From an uncultured Senegalimassilia sp. (lineage in GTDB: Bacteria; Actinomycetota; Coriobacteriia; Coriobacteriales; Eggerthellaceae), in NCBI RefSeq assembly GCF_934632265.1, contig NZ_CAKTYH010000018.1, forward strand, positions 1 through 22,701: DNA of 22,701 bases. The letters run 5' to 3'. Both the position numbers and the translations under genes were made by a program. Positions 14,584 through 21,047 of this stretch are shown one piece after another. The notes beneath the pieces were generated by a model, which ran no database searches, was not told where the DNA came from, and saw nothing but the letters and a program-made list of their open reading frames with translations. Each line of letters starts with the position of its first letter. Position 1 is the stretch's first letter.

Positions 14584-15024
14584 TTAGAAAACAATCGCCA
14601 TCAGGCTGAGAAGGATGCATTGCACCAAAACGAAAACGGTTACGCGCACGTTGCTGCTTTTGAACTTCGCTTTGGGATCTTTCGAGCCGATGAGCTTCAC
14701 ATACAGCCGAACAACGGTGATCAGGAAAGCCACCATAGCCACATCGCAGACAAGCGAGAATATGGTAGCTAGATCTGAGACGCCCATGGTTCGTCCAAGT
14801 TCATAGAACAGCAAACTTGCGTCGGTTGCGAAAAACGCGAAGGTGACAGCACTTGCTAATTTGCCGATTTCCTTTGCTTTTGCTTCCTGTTGCTGCTTCT
14901 GATGATTTGCGTTGTCGTCGTATTTGTAGACTAACTGCAGGCATTTTCCCGTCATCAACATGAATGCAACGAATAGTGAAGCGCATCCGAAGATAACGGC
15001 GAAGAAGATTTGAAGCAATCCCAT
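14584..15024 (-). CDS. Small four-helix membrane protein of unknown function
   Basis: The 146-residue product is not recognised. It has four probable membrane helices (about 3-24, 55-76, 85-110 and 127-146) and a polar Gln/Lys/Glu-rich loop at 36-54 (NANHQKQQQEAKAKE). No catalytic motif is visible. It is transcribed in the same direction as menA and begins 38 bases after the menA stop, so it may be the last gene of that operon. A GAGG-type ribosome site precedes the ATG at a somewhat long distance. Its 3' end faces the repeat-rich gene-free region. Confidence 0.7.
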   Translation of the reverse strand: MGLLQIFFAVIFGCASLFVAFMLMTGKCLQLVYKYDDNANHQKQQQEAKAKEIGKLASAVTFAFFATDASLLFYELGRTMGVSDLATIFSLVCDVAMVAFLITVVRLYVKLIGSKDPKAKFKSSNVRVTVFVLVQCILLSLMAIVF

Positions 15025-15062
15025 TGAGTGAACCTCGTCTCTTTGCTATTTGCTGAGTGATA

Positions 15063-16010
15063 TCACCATACCACAATCGAACTGCTCGCTAGAATGGCCG
15101 CTGCATACCAGGCGCCAAGGGCGATATTCACCGAGCAAATCTGCGCCATAGCTGCTTGGCGGCTTTGCGGTGCCAGAGGGTTGTTTCGCATTGCTTTTAG
15201 CAGCGGGTAGGCGGACAGTAGCATGAACGGAATCACTATCAAGCCAGAAGTGAAAAACACGCCGACGATGGCGATCATCGCAAGAATCCATAACGCCAGA
15301 ATCGCATGATATAACGTGCGAGCTTTTGTTCTTCCTAGCAGCACAGACAGCGTACGACGTTGGGCATCGATATCCTTTTCGATGTCGCAGGTGTTGTTCG
15401 TGAACATGATCAAGCCGATGCCGAGGATCTCCGGTAGCGCCCATAGCATGGCAAGAGGGGAAAGCACCCCGGTGAGGACCTGATAACACGCCAAAGGAAT
15501 GAGGCCACCCATGACGATACCGCTTACCCCTTCGCCCAACGGTAGATAAGAGATAGGGGTTTTGCCGGCTGAATAGATGACAACGAACACTGCTCCTATG
15601 ACTCCGATGGCCAGCGGGATCAATCCTGCGCGATAGATCACGTAGCCGCCTAAGACGAATGCGCAAACAAGCAAGGCTACTGCGAACGCGAGCGCGGATT
15701 TAGGATTGACGTTGTTGTAAACCAAGACAGCATCAGTGGGGTCGACATCGTCCTCAGACGAATCGGTTCCCTTTACGTAATCATAGTAATCATTGAACGT
15801 GTTCACTGAGCTTTGCATAAGGATGCAGATTGCCAACAGTACGATGGTGAGGCTTGCCGAAACAACGTAGCCTGTCGCAACAGCCAAGCATACGGCAATA
15901 GCAACTGGAAGTATCGAAGCGGGCCAGGTATGAGGGGCGGCAATATCGATTGCCATTTTTGCGGTGAAACGACCGTAAGGTTGCTCCGTTTGGTTTTGGG
16001 TATGGCTCAT
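15063..16010 (-). CDS. menA: 1,4-dihydroxy-2-naphthoate polyprenyltransferase (UbiA family)
   Basis: A membrane prenyltransferase that joins the polyprenyl tail to dihydroxynaphthoate in menaquinone synthesis. Both UbiA-family Asp-rich motifs are present: N73-D74-x2-D77 continuing to D83 and the acidic run near 86-90, and D209-I-E-K-D213. About eight hydrophobic helices surround them. The 315-residue length and the first-motif sequence TFNDYYDYVKG fit MenA better than UbiA of ubiquinone synthesis. Its ATG overlaps the TAA of the upstream hydrolase gene by one base (TAATG), so the two are coupled. Menaquinone would serve anaerobic respiration. Confidence 0.9.
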   Translation of the reverse strand: MSHTQNQTEQPYGRFTAKMAIDIAAPHTWPASILPVAIAVCLAVATGYVVSASLTIVLLAICILMQSSVNTFNDYYDYVKGTDSSEDDVDPTDAVLVYNNVNPKSALAFAVALLVCAFVLGGYVIYRAGLIPLAIGVIGAVFVVIYSAGKTPISYLPLGEGVSGIVMGGLIPLACYQVLTGVLSPLAMLWALPEILGIGLIMFTNNTCDIEKDIDAQRRTLSVLLGRTKARTLYHAILALWILAMIAIVGVFFTSGLIVIPFMLLSAYPLLKAMRNNPLAPQSRQAAMAQICSVNIALGAWYAAAILASSSIVVW

Positions 16011-17197
16011 TATTGATTGTTTCGCTTTCTGGAATCGTTCTGCAACAGATTATTTCCTGCGTCTTTAATGCGGGCAATGGTTTGATCTTTCAATGTCGCC
16101 CCCAAACTGCCCAAGGTTGAGATGAGGAACTGTTTGGTATCGACATCAAGTTTGGATCCTGCACCCATGACGGTTGCGACATTGGCCCCTAATCGAGTTT
16201 GAAAATCGGCCCAGCTTGTTGCGTTTGTTTGCATGATCAAATCGTATATGGTTTGAATAAACCGCTCGCGTTCAGCAGGGGTTTTGCTACGCAACCAGGT
16301 ATCCAGTGCTTCATCGAAGAACTGGGCCGATGCGTTCAAATCCTGTTGATATACGAAATCGTCGCCATCGACCATCCATGAGAACGGGTGGTGTTGGAAT
16401 AGAGCCGAGGCGGATGATTGCACAACACGGTAGTCATCGCGGCGCTCGAGTATCATTCCGAATGCAGAAGACTCGGGAACCAGCTTGTGCAGCTTGTTGT
16501 CGTAGTCTTCGGTAGCTCGACGAGGGGAGGGGTCCTCGAGGAACGATGGTCCGTCATGGTCGTACACGGCGACGATCCGCTGATACGTACCCTCATCCGT
16601 GCATAATGCAGCGTATTGCGCCAGGTTCCCGCCTTTTGAATGCCCTCCTAGAATGAGTGGGCATGTTGTGGCAGAGGAAACGCCTGATACGTAAGCCAGG
16701 GCAGACCGCTGAGAGGGGATAACCGTTTTATAAGACAGATTGAAGTCCTCTTTCCATCCCGTCAGCGTTCCATCGGTTCCTCGAAACGCGATATATGCCA
16801 TTGTGCCGCACTCGGAATCGAAGAAAAACGTTGATGCGGAGAATTGTTTATCAACGGCATCTGAGATTTCGTCAACAAACAACGCTACGGAAACGTTTCG
16901 ATAGCGTCTACTTGCTCGTATTGCCTGAATGAAACGCAGGGTATCCTCTGAATCCTTAAGCCAGCTTCCTTCGGTCAGCAAATCAACCTGACAGAGGGCC
17001 AGTATGTCTGATAACAAAACAGGTGTAGAGGTATGCGTGTCGAGTGTGCAGTTGATCGTAGACAACCCTGGTTTGAGAACGAGTTTGTCAAAGTTAAAGT
17101 AGCACAGCGATGAAAATACTAGCGAATCAACTGGGTTTGCGGGTGATTCGGTAAACGTTCGCTGCTCGCGTTCGATATACGTTACGATTGAGTCCAT
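16010..17197 (-). CDS. DUF2974 (Mbeg1-like) alpha/beta-hydrolase, lipase-like
   Basis: A 395-residue protein with a lipase-type nucleophile elbow G-G-H-S187-K-G-G (184-190), preceded by the strand-loop YIAFRGTDGTLTGWKEDF near 135-152 that is typical of DUF2974 and lipase-3-like proteins. A YDHDGP segment follows near 220. A Ser hydrolase acting on a lipid or ester is likely, but the substrate is unknown. No signal peptide is seen. The start ATG (17197) has only a weak ribosome site; a TAGAAT six bases upstream of it would place the transcript start at the ATG, so leaderless translation is possible. It is coupled to menA at its 3' end and divergent from the thioesterase gene with a 41-base gap. 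Confidence 0.82.
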   Translation of the reverse strand: MDSIVTYIEREQRTFTESPANPVDSLVFSSLCYFNFDKLVLKPGLSTINCTLDTHTSTPVLLSDILALCQVDLLTEGSWLKDSEDTLRFIQAIRASRRYRNVSVALFVDEISDAVDKQFSASTFFFDSECGTMAYIAFRGTDGTLTGWKEDFNLSYKTVIPSQRSALAYVSGVSSATTCPLILGGHSKGGNLAQYAALCTDEGTYQRIVAVYDHDGPSFLEDPSPRRATEDYDNKLHKLVPESSAFGMILERRDDYRVVQSSASALFQHHPFSWMVDGDDFVYQQDLNASAQFFDEALDTWLRSKTPAERERFIQTIYDLIMQTNATSWADFQTRLGANVATVMGAGSKLDVDTKQFLISTLGSLGATLKDQTIARIKDAGNNLLQNDSRKRNNQ

Positions 17198-17238
17198 GGC
17201 TTCATTCTAATCGTTTTACTATGCTCTTGGAGGTTGCT

Positions 17239-17670
17239 ATGAAAGTTTGCACGTCTATACCCGTTCGATATGCAGAAACCGACAAGATGGCGGTTGTGTA
17301 TCATGCGAACTATTTACTGTATTTCGAGGATGCAAGGACTCGCTTTCTCGAGGAACTTGGCTATCCGTATGCGCGTATCGAGGATGCTGGCTATTTGTCT
17401 CCGGTTGTTTCATTTGAGGTGCACTACGGAGAGCCTTTGCGATATGGCGACGTTGCCGTTGTTCGTACTTGGGTCAGCGAATCTCGAGGTACCAAAACCA
17501 CATATTCTTATGAGGTGTTCAAGCAGGGTGATGATATGGAAACCGCTAAACCTTGCTGTACCGGAAAGAGCACTCACTGCCTTGTGGACGCGAACACATT
17601 CAAGCCTGTGAGCATCAAGCGAACGCTTCCTGATCTATATCAACTCTATGAACAGGTTTGCGAGCTTTAG
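17239..17670 (+). CDS. Hotdog-fold acyl-CoA thioesterase (YbgC/4HBT family)
   Basis: A 143-residue single-hotdog thioesterase. The catalytic Asp is D15 in the family motif TDKMAVVYHANYLLYFEDAR, and the first strand VRYAETD precedes it as in 4-hydroxybenzoyl-CoA thioesterase and YbgC. ATG 17239 was chosen because GGAGG lies five bases upstream; the frame extends left to TTG 17188, but without a ribosome site and with no family similarity. The neighbouring divergent operon contains menA, and menaquinone synthesis needs a hotdog enzyme to hydrolyse dihydroxynaphthoyl-CoA, so that role is possible. A YbgC-like role on short acyl-CoA, or on the aryl-CoA products of the ligase/Ior cluster, is equally open. 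Confidence 0.87.
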   Translation: MKVCTSIPVRYAETDKMAVVYHANYLLYFEDARTRFLEELGYPYARIEDAGYLSPVVSFEVHYGEPLRYGDVAVVRTWVSESRGTKTTYSYEVFKQGDDMETAKPCCTGKSTHCLVDANTFKPVSIKRTLPDLYQLYEQVCEL

Positions 17671-17681
17671 AGAGATCTTAG

Positions 17682-18269
17682 CTAGCCTTGTAGCGCTTTC
17701 AACAATGCTCCGTTGATGTCGGTGTCAACGATCCACGATTTGTCGACCTTGTGCAACGTTATCGCCATCGGGTCATGCTGCACTGGGCTTGCTGCGTTGA
17801 TGAGGCTCAGTGCGTTTTCGGCAACCACGGTTTTCGTTTGCTCTTCAGTGTTGTTCGCGCTCGCGCCGGATTCAAAATCATCCTGAGCTTGCTGTTGCAG
17901 TGCAGCAAAGATACTGTCCGTGGTTTTGCAGGTGATGGTTACCTGAACGGTTGCGGTATCTTTGTCGATCTCAATAGGGCCTAGCGCATAATCAAACCCA
18001 TCAAAGAAAGCGGATATATACGCAACTGGATCTATACCGACATCCGAGAGCTGTTGCTTGGCGTCATCAGATAGCAAGTTTGCCAACGTAGCTTCATCCT
18101 TCGATTTGACGGCTTCCAAGGGTTGCGAGATTGCTTGCTCGATACGCTCTTCGTTTGAGGGGCCGCAACCCGCTAACGCAAAGAGGAGGAAGCCAGCTGT
18201 GATCGCGAGTACGGTGGCGCAGGCTGCACGAATCAAGATTGAGTTGACATCAAGTGCTCTAGAATTCAT
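17682..18269 (-). CDS. Secreted lipoprotein of unknown function
   Basis: The 195-residue product has a type II signal peptide: a hydrophobic stretch near 15-33 and a lipobox L32-A-G-C35, after which C35 would be lipid-modified. The mature part starts GPSNEERIEQAISQPLEAVK, is mixed alpha/beta and Gln/Asp-rich, and resembles the small NTF2-like or DUF5105-type lipoproteins of Gram-positive bacteria; I cannot assign it to a family with certainty. GAGGGAG lies upstream of ATG 18269. Its 3' end is only 11 bases from that of the thioesterase gene, with no obvious bidirectional terminator between them. The 181-bp upstream gap is AT-rich and contains the hairpin at 18365-18402. Confidence 0.82.
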   Translation of the reverse strand: MNSRALDVNSILIRAACATVLAITAGFLLFALAGCGPSNEERIEQAISQPLEAVKSKDEATLANLLSDDAKQQLSDVGIDPVAYISAFFDGFDYALGPIEIDKDTATVQVTITCKTTDSIFAALQQQAQDDFESGASANNTEEQTKTVVAENALSLINAASPVQHDPMAITLHKVDKSWIVDTDINGALLKALQG

Positions 18270-18364
18270 AAGCCACTCCCTCTGAATTATCTTTAGCTAG
18301 TTTACATAACATATATTATCGAGTATATAAATCTGTCTTGTTAGGATACGCTGATTTATATTCA

Positions 18365-18402
18365 GTCGTGTATGAAGTTGTCGTTAGGGCTTCATACACG
18401 AC
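18365..18402. repeat. Perfect 13-bp inverted repeat between two minus-strand genes
   Basis: GTCGTGTATGAAG and CTTCATACACGAC pair perfectly around a 12-base loop. It lies 49 bases past the stop of the upstream membrane-protein gene and about 95 bases before the lipoprotein start. No T-run follows on the minus strand, so it may be a Rho-type or T-less terminator of the nrdR-dut operon, or a protein-binding site. Confidence 0.65.
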
Positions 18403-18450
18403 AATCTTGTACCAATCCAGCGAGAAGCTTCCAGGGACAGTAAGCGTTGG

Positions 18451-18933
18451 TTATCCCCAGGTCGAGGTTCCCGCCGCGGTTCCGGCGCTCATATTGCCCG
18501 CAACACTTGCAAAGTCTCCGTTTTGAAGCATCTGCTCGATAACGGGAAACATGATCGCAAATGAAACCGCATTGAGCGTTACGGCTACTAAGCAGATAAT
18601 CAATGCGGTACGCGTAGACTTGAGCATGCCGCGAGCTATAGATGCGGTCTCATTAGTCTTCTGCGCAAGCGAACGTAGCTTTCGGTATGCGAGAATTGCG
18701 CAAATCGCACCAATGGTTCCTAGCAACATTCCGCCAACAAACAGCGATACTGGACCCGCAATGAAAGCAAATGTCGTTTGAGATCGAGCCGACCTTAGCG
18801 TCCGTTCGTCTAATGCATTGGGTTTGAACTGATTGTTATTGTTGCTAGGGCTTGGCTGCACATCTGGATTTCCGTAAGGATTATGGTTCTCGTCGAAATA
18901 TGGATTCGGACGATTGTCTTGTTGATCGGCCAC
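18451..18933 (-). CDS. Asn/Pro-rich N-terminus, DUF4190-like small membrane protein
   Basis: This 160-residue protein has a low-complexity cytoplasmic N-terminus rich in Asn, Pro and Gln (residues 1-50), a hydrophobic segment at 54-84 that could be one or two helices, a basic linker, a second helix at 108-130, and a short Gly/Ser/Ala tail. The layout resembles DUF4190-type proteins, but the sequence gives no function. It begins eight bases after the dut stop and is probably the last gene of nrdR-dut. Confidence 0.72.
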   Translation of the reverse strand: MADQQDNRPNPYFDENHNPYGNPDVQPSPSNNNNQFKPNALDERTLRSARSQTTFAFIAGPVSLFVGGMLLGTIGAICAILAYRKLRSLAQKTNETASIARGMLKSTRTALIICLVAVTLNAVSFAIMFPVIEQMLQNGDFASVAGNMSAGTAAGTSTWG

Positions 18934-18941
18934 GTTATCTC

Positions 18942-19388
18942 CTAATTCCGGATTCCGCTGCTACCGAAACCTGATTCTCCTCGCTCCGACTCAGGCAATG
19001 ATTCGACTTGCTCGAACTCGATCATCGGTACCGGCATGACGATAAGCTGTGCGATTCGGTCACCCACTTCGATAGTGAATGCTTCATTAGGATCGGTATT
19101 TACGAGAATCACTTTCAATTCGCCACGATAATTGCTATCGATAAGACCGGGTGCGTTGACGATGGAAATGCCATGTTTGGCAGCCAAACCGCTTCGTGGC
19201 AACACAAATCCCGCATACCCGCTAGGAAGCGCAATCGCAAGTCCTGTGGGAACCATTGCCCGCTCATGCGGCTTCAGCACTATGCGCTCTGCGGATCGCA
19301 AGTCTACGCCCGCATCGCCTTGATAAGCTGTTTGTGGGATTTGCGCATCAGAGATTAGCCTTTTGATGGGAACACGCACTTTGTCCAT
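18942..19388 (-). CDS. dut: Deoxyuridine 5'-triphosphate nucleotidohydrolase
   Basis: This trimeric dUTPase hydrolyses dUTP to dUMP and diphosphate, keeping uracil out of DNA and supplying dUMP for thymidylate. All five family motifs are present in 148 residues: DAGVDL (25-30), PRSGLA (64-69), GLIDSNYRGE (81-90), RIAQLIV (111-117) and GFGSSG (140-145). It starts three bases after the nrdR stop, with AAGGA in the nrdR end, so the two genes form an operon that joins control of deoxynucleotide synthesis with dUTP removal. Confidence 0.96.
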   Translation of the reverse strand: MDKVRVPIKRLISDAQIPQTAYQGDAGVDLRSAERIVLKPHERAMVPTGLAIALPSGYAGFVLPRSGLAAKHGISIVNAPGLIDSNYRGELKVILVNTDPNEAFTIEVGDRIAQLIVMPVPMIEFEQVESLPESERGESGFGSSGIRN

Positions 19389-19391
19389 ACG

Positions 19392-19838
19392 CTATTTCAA
19401 TCCTTCAAGAGCCGCAGCGAACTCTTCGACGTTTTGAAAATCTTTGTACACGCTTGCAAAACGTACATAAGCCACATCGTCAAGTTTGGCTAAACGCACC
19501 AGCGCCATATCGCCGAGCTCTTTCGAGCCGATTTCGCTTTTGGAGGCGTTACGAAGCTCGGCCTCGATGCTGTCGATCAATGCCCCTAATTGTTCAGGAG
19601 CTATAGGTCGCTTTGCGCACGCAATCAAAAGACCTCTCATAAGCTTTTGCCTGTCATATGCCTCGGACGAGCCGTCGGACTTGATAATGATGAGCGGATT
19701 GTCTCCCAAGCGTTCGTACGTGGTGAATCTCCGACCGCATTCTAGGCACTCTCGCCTACGGCGGATGCTGCTACCATCGTCAGCAGGACGGGAATCGACC
19801 ACCTTGGATTCAATGTTTCCGCATGCCGGGCATTTCAT
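19392..19838 (-). CDS. nrdR: Transcriptional repressor NrdR of ribonucleotide reductase genes
   Basis: The 148-residue product has the NrdR zinc ribbon (C3, C6, C31, C34, with RRRRECLECGRRFTTYE), an ATP-cone domain at about 48-138 and the family's typical length. It senses dATP/ATP and represses ribonucleotide reductase genes through paired NrdR boxes. No nrd structural gene is in the window. The gene is followed by dut and preceded by a 132-base gap that contains a plausible promoter and two NrdR-box-like sites, suggesting autoregulation. Confidence 0.95.
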   Translation of the reverse strand: MKCPACGNIESKVVDSRPADDGSSIRRRRECLECGRRFTTYERLGDNPLIIIKSDGSSEAYDRQKLMRGLLIACAKRPIAPEQLGALIDSIEAELRNASKSEIGSKELGDMALVRLAKLDDVAYVRFASVYKDFQNVEEFAAALEGLK

Positions 19839-19879
19839 ATAATCGCACTCCTTAGCTCGATGATATGTAGCCTAACATA

Positions 19880-19889
19880 CAAGATATAG
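19880..19889. promoter_or_regulatory. NrdR-box-like site 1, over the nrdR -10
   Basis: CAAGATATAG matches the core CWATATATWG of the published NrdR-box consensus at 9 of 10 positions. It coincides with the proposed -10 of nrdR (19883-19888), a position suited to repression. Confidence 0.55.
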
Positions 19890-19911
19890 CGGGTAACACC
19901 CGACTGGTAAA
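19883..19911 (-). promoter_or_regulatory. Probable nrdR-dut promoter
   Basis: On the minus strand TTTACC (19911-19906) and TATATC (19888-19883) are separated by 17 bases. Each matches its consensus at four of six positions. The spacer contains a small palindrome, CGGGT-AAC-ACCCG (19890-19902). Confidence 0.4.
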
Positions 19912-19931
19912 GAGTGCACCAAATCGTGATA

Positions 19932-19941
19932 CAAGATATTG
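19932..19941. promoter_or_regulatory. NrdR-box-like site 2
   Basis: CAAGATATTG matches the NrdR-box core at 9 of 10 positions. It lies exactly 52 bp from site 1, close to five helical turns, so both would face the same side of the DNA, as paired NrdR boxes do. Confidence 0.5.
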
Positions 19942-19970
19942 GCCTTACGGGCAGTTGAACGGATTTGGTC

Positions 19971-20264
19971 TTATATAATTCCAGCAATTATGGTCAGCAA
20001 GGTAAGCAAGATGATGATTAATGCAGTTTGAGATGGGGTCGCCTTCGGTTCAGTTTGGCCAAAGCGTTGGCTGCCGCTATGGCCTTCTGCGTCATTTTCA
20101 GCACGGCATTGAATGAGGGCGTGGTTGCTGGGCGATATCTCGGTGATTTGCCGGGAGCTTTGGCCTGTTCCGGGGAATTGAATGATATGCGCAGATGAAA
20201 GGCCTGCATCAAGCTTAAGAGCCGTCGATCCGTAGATTGCGGAACGAGAATCACGGTGTTGCAT
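19971..20264 (-). CDS. 97-residue LexA-controlled membrane protein, candidate SOS effector
   Basis: Not recognised as a known family. The ribosome site AGGGGAGG (20276-20269) lies four bases before ATG 20264 and is the strongest in the window, which supports this frame over the overlapping ones. Residues 1-75 are polar, Ser/Gln/His/Glu-containing, with no clear domain; residues 77-97 are a hydrophobic segment (SQTALIIILLTLLTIIAGII) ending at the stop, so the protein looks tail-anchored. It is divergent from lexA and reads from a TTGACA-17-TATTAT promoter that is overlapped by two perfect LexA operators. Small membrane proteins divergent from lexA (YneA in Bacillus, DivS in Corynebacterium) are SOS division inhibitors. 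By position this could be the analogue here, but its C-terminal anchor and lack of LysM differ from YneA. The function is inferred from context only. Confidence 0.78.
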   Translation of the reverse strand: MQHRDSRSAIYGSTALKLDAGLSSAHIIQFPGTGQSSRQITEISPSNHALIQCRAENDAEGHSGSQRFGQTEPKATPSQTALIIILLTLLTIIAGII

Positions 20265-20282
20265 TTTTCCTCCCCTTTACTC

Positions 20283-20312
20283 TTGCGTAGAACCTTTGTT
20301 CGCATATATAAT
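20283..20312 (+). promoter_or_regulatory. lexA promoter
   Basis: TTGCGT (20283-20288), an 18-base spacer and a perfect TATAAT (20307-20312). The start point would fall near 20319, inside LexA operator 2, while operator 1 occupies the spacer. Confidence 0.65.
20290..20301. promoter_or_regulatory. LexA operator 1
   Basis: GAACCTTTGTTC is an exact match to the Gram-positive LexA box GAACN4GTTC. It lies in the spacer of the lexA promoter and around the start point of the divergent small gene. Confidence 0.92.
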
Positions 20313-20336
20313 AGAGCGAACAAAGGTTCATGTCAA
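20308..20336 (-). promoter_or_regulatory. Promoter of the 97-residue membrane-protein gene
   Basis: On the minus strand a perfect TTGACA (20336-20331) is followed by 17 bases and TATTAT (20313-20308). The -10 overlaps the lexA -10 on the other strand, so polymerase can occupy only one at a time. The spacer contains LexA operator 2. Confidence 0.82.
20318..20329. promoter_or_regulatory. LexA operator 2
   Basis: GAACAAAGGTTC is an exact GAACN4GTTC match, 28 bp from operator 1. The two form arms of one 13-bp perfect inverted repeat (20290-20302 and 20317-20329). Confidence 0.92.
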
Positions 20337-20345
20337 CGGAAAAAC

Positions 20346-20357
20346 AAACACATGTTC
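20346..20357. promoter_or_regulatory. Degenerate third LexA box
   Basis: AAACACATGTTC differs from GAACN4GTTC at one position. It lies in the lexA leader, 28 bp from operator 2, the same spacing as between operators 1 and 2. Confidence 0.5.
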
Positions 20358-20385
20358 GTGATAGCTTATATCGAAAGGAAGGCCC

Positions 20386-21024
20386 ATGGCTGACAAGATC
20401 ACTAAACGCCAGCAGGCGGTGCTCGATGTCATAGAGCAATGCATTCGCGAAAAGGGCTTTGGCCCTACCGTTCGCGAAGTTTGCCAGGCCTTGGGGCTTT
20501 CCTCCCCTTCCACCGTTCATGTTCACCTGAAAGCCCTCGAGGAAAAAGGGCTCATCAAACGCGATGCACTGAAATCGCGATCGATTGCGTTGACCTATCC
20601 GTTGGATCATACGGAAGATGCCACGAATATCATTCAGGGTCAGTTCGACGATATCGTTTCCGTGCCTTTGGTCGGCGATGTGGCTGCCGGCGTTCCCATC
20701 CTTGCCGAGCAGAACATTACCAATACCATGTCGCTACCAACCGAGATCGTTGGTGACGCTCCTTCGTTTATGCTGTCCGTGCACGGGGATAGCATGATTG
20801 AAGCGGGCATCAATGATGGCGACTATGTCGTCGTGAAGGAACAGCCTGTTGCTAACAATGGGGACATCGTGGTTGCCATCATCGACGATGGGGCTACGGT
20901 AAAGCGTTTCTACAAAGAGCAGGATCATATTCGGTTGCAGCCGGAAAATTCCTCCATGGATCCTATCATCACCACTGATTGCTCTATCGCGGGCAAGGTC
21001 GTTGCGGTATTTCGTCGTTTGTAA
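20386..21024 (+). CDS. lexA: SOS response repressor LexA
   Basis: Repressor of DNA-damage genes that cleaves itself when stimulated by RecA filaments. The 212-residue protein has an N-terminal winged helix (KRQQAVLDVIEQCIREKG, then TVREVCQALGLSSPSTVHVH), a cleavage site A101-G102, the catalytic S136 in HGDSM and the catalytic lysine K173. The 37-residue Ser-Lys distance equals that of E. coli LexA. ATG 20386 has AAAGGAAGG upstream. Two perfect LexA operators and a degenerate one precede it, showing autoregulation. It is convergent with hflX. Confidence 0.97.
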   Translation: MADKITKRQQAVLDVIEQCIREKGFGPTVREVCQALGLSSPSTVHVHLKALEEKGLIKRDALKSRSIALTYPLDHTEDATNIIQGQFDDIVSVPLVGDVAAGVPILAEQNITNTMSLPTEIVGDAPSFMLSVHGDSMIEAGINDGDYVVVKEQPVANNGDIVVAIIDDGATVKRFYKEQDHIRLQPENSSMDPIITTDCSIAGKVVAVFRRL

Positions 21025-21047
21025 TCACGGAACTCTCGGAAAGATGT

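Noticed and set aside
14123..14587. Two 71-codon plus-strand frames in the gap after gluQ
   Set aside because: One overlaps gluQ out of frame, neither has a ribosome site, and both cross the hairpins and repeats.
20018..20323. A 101-codon minus-strand frame overlapping the SOS gene in another frame
   Set aside because: Its start would lie upstream of or at the predicted transcript start and has no ribosome site, whereas the 97-residue frame has both a perfect ribosome site and a membrane segment.
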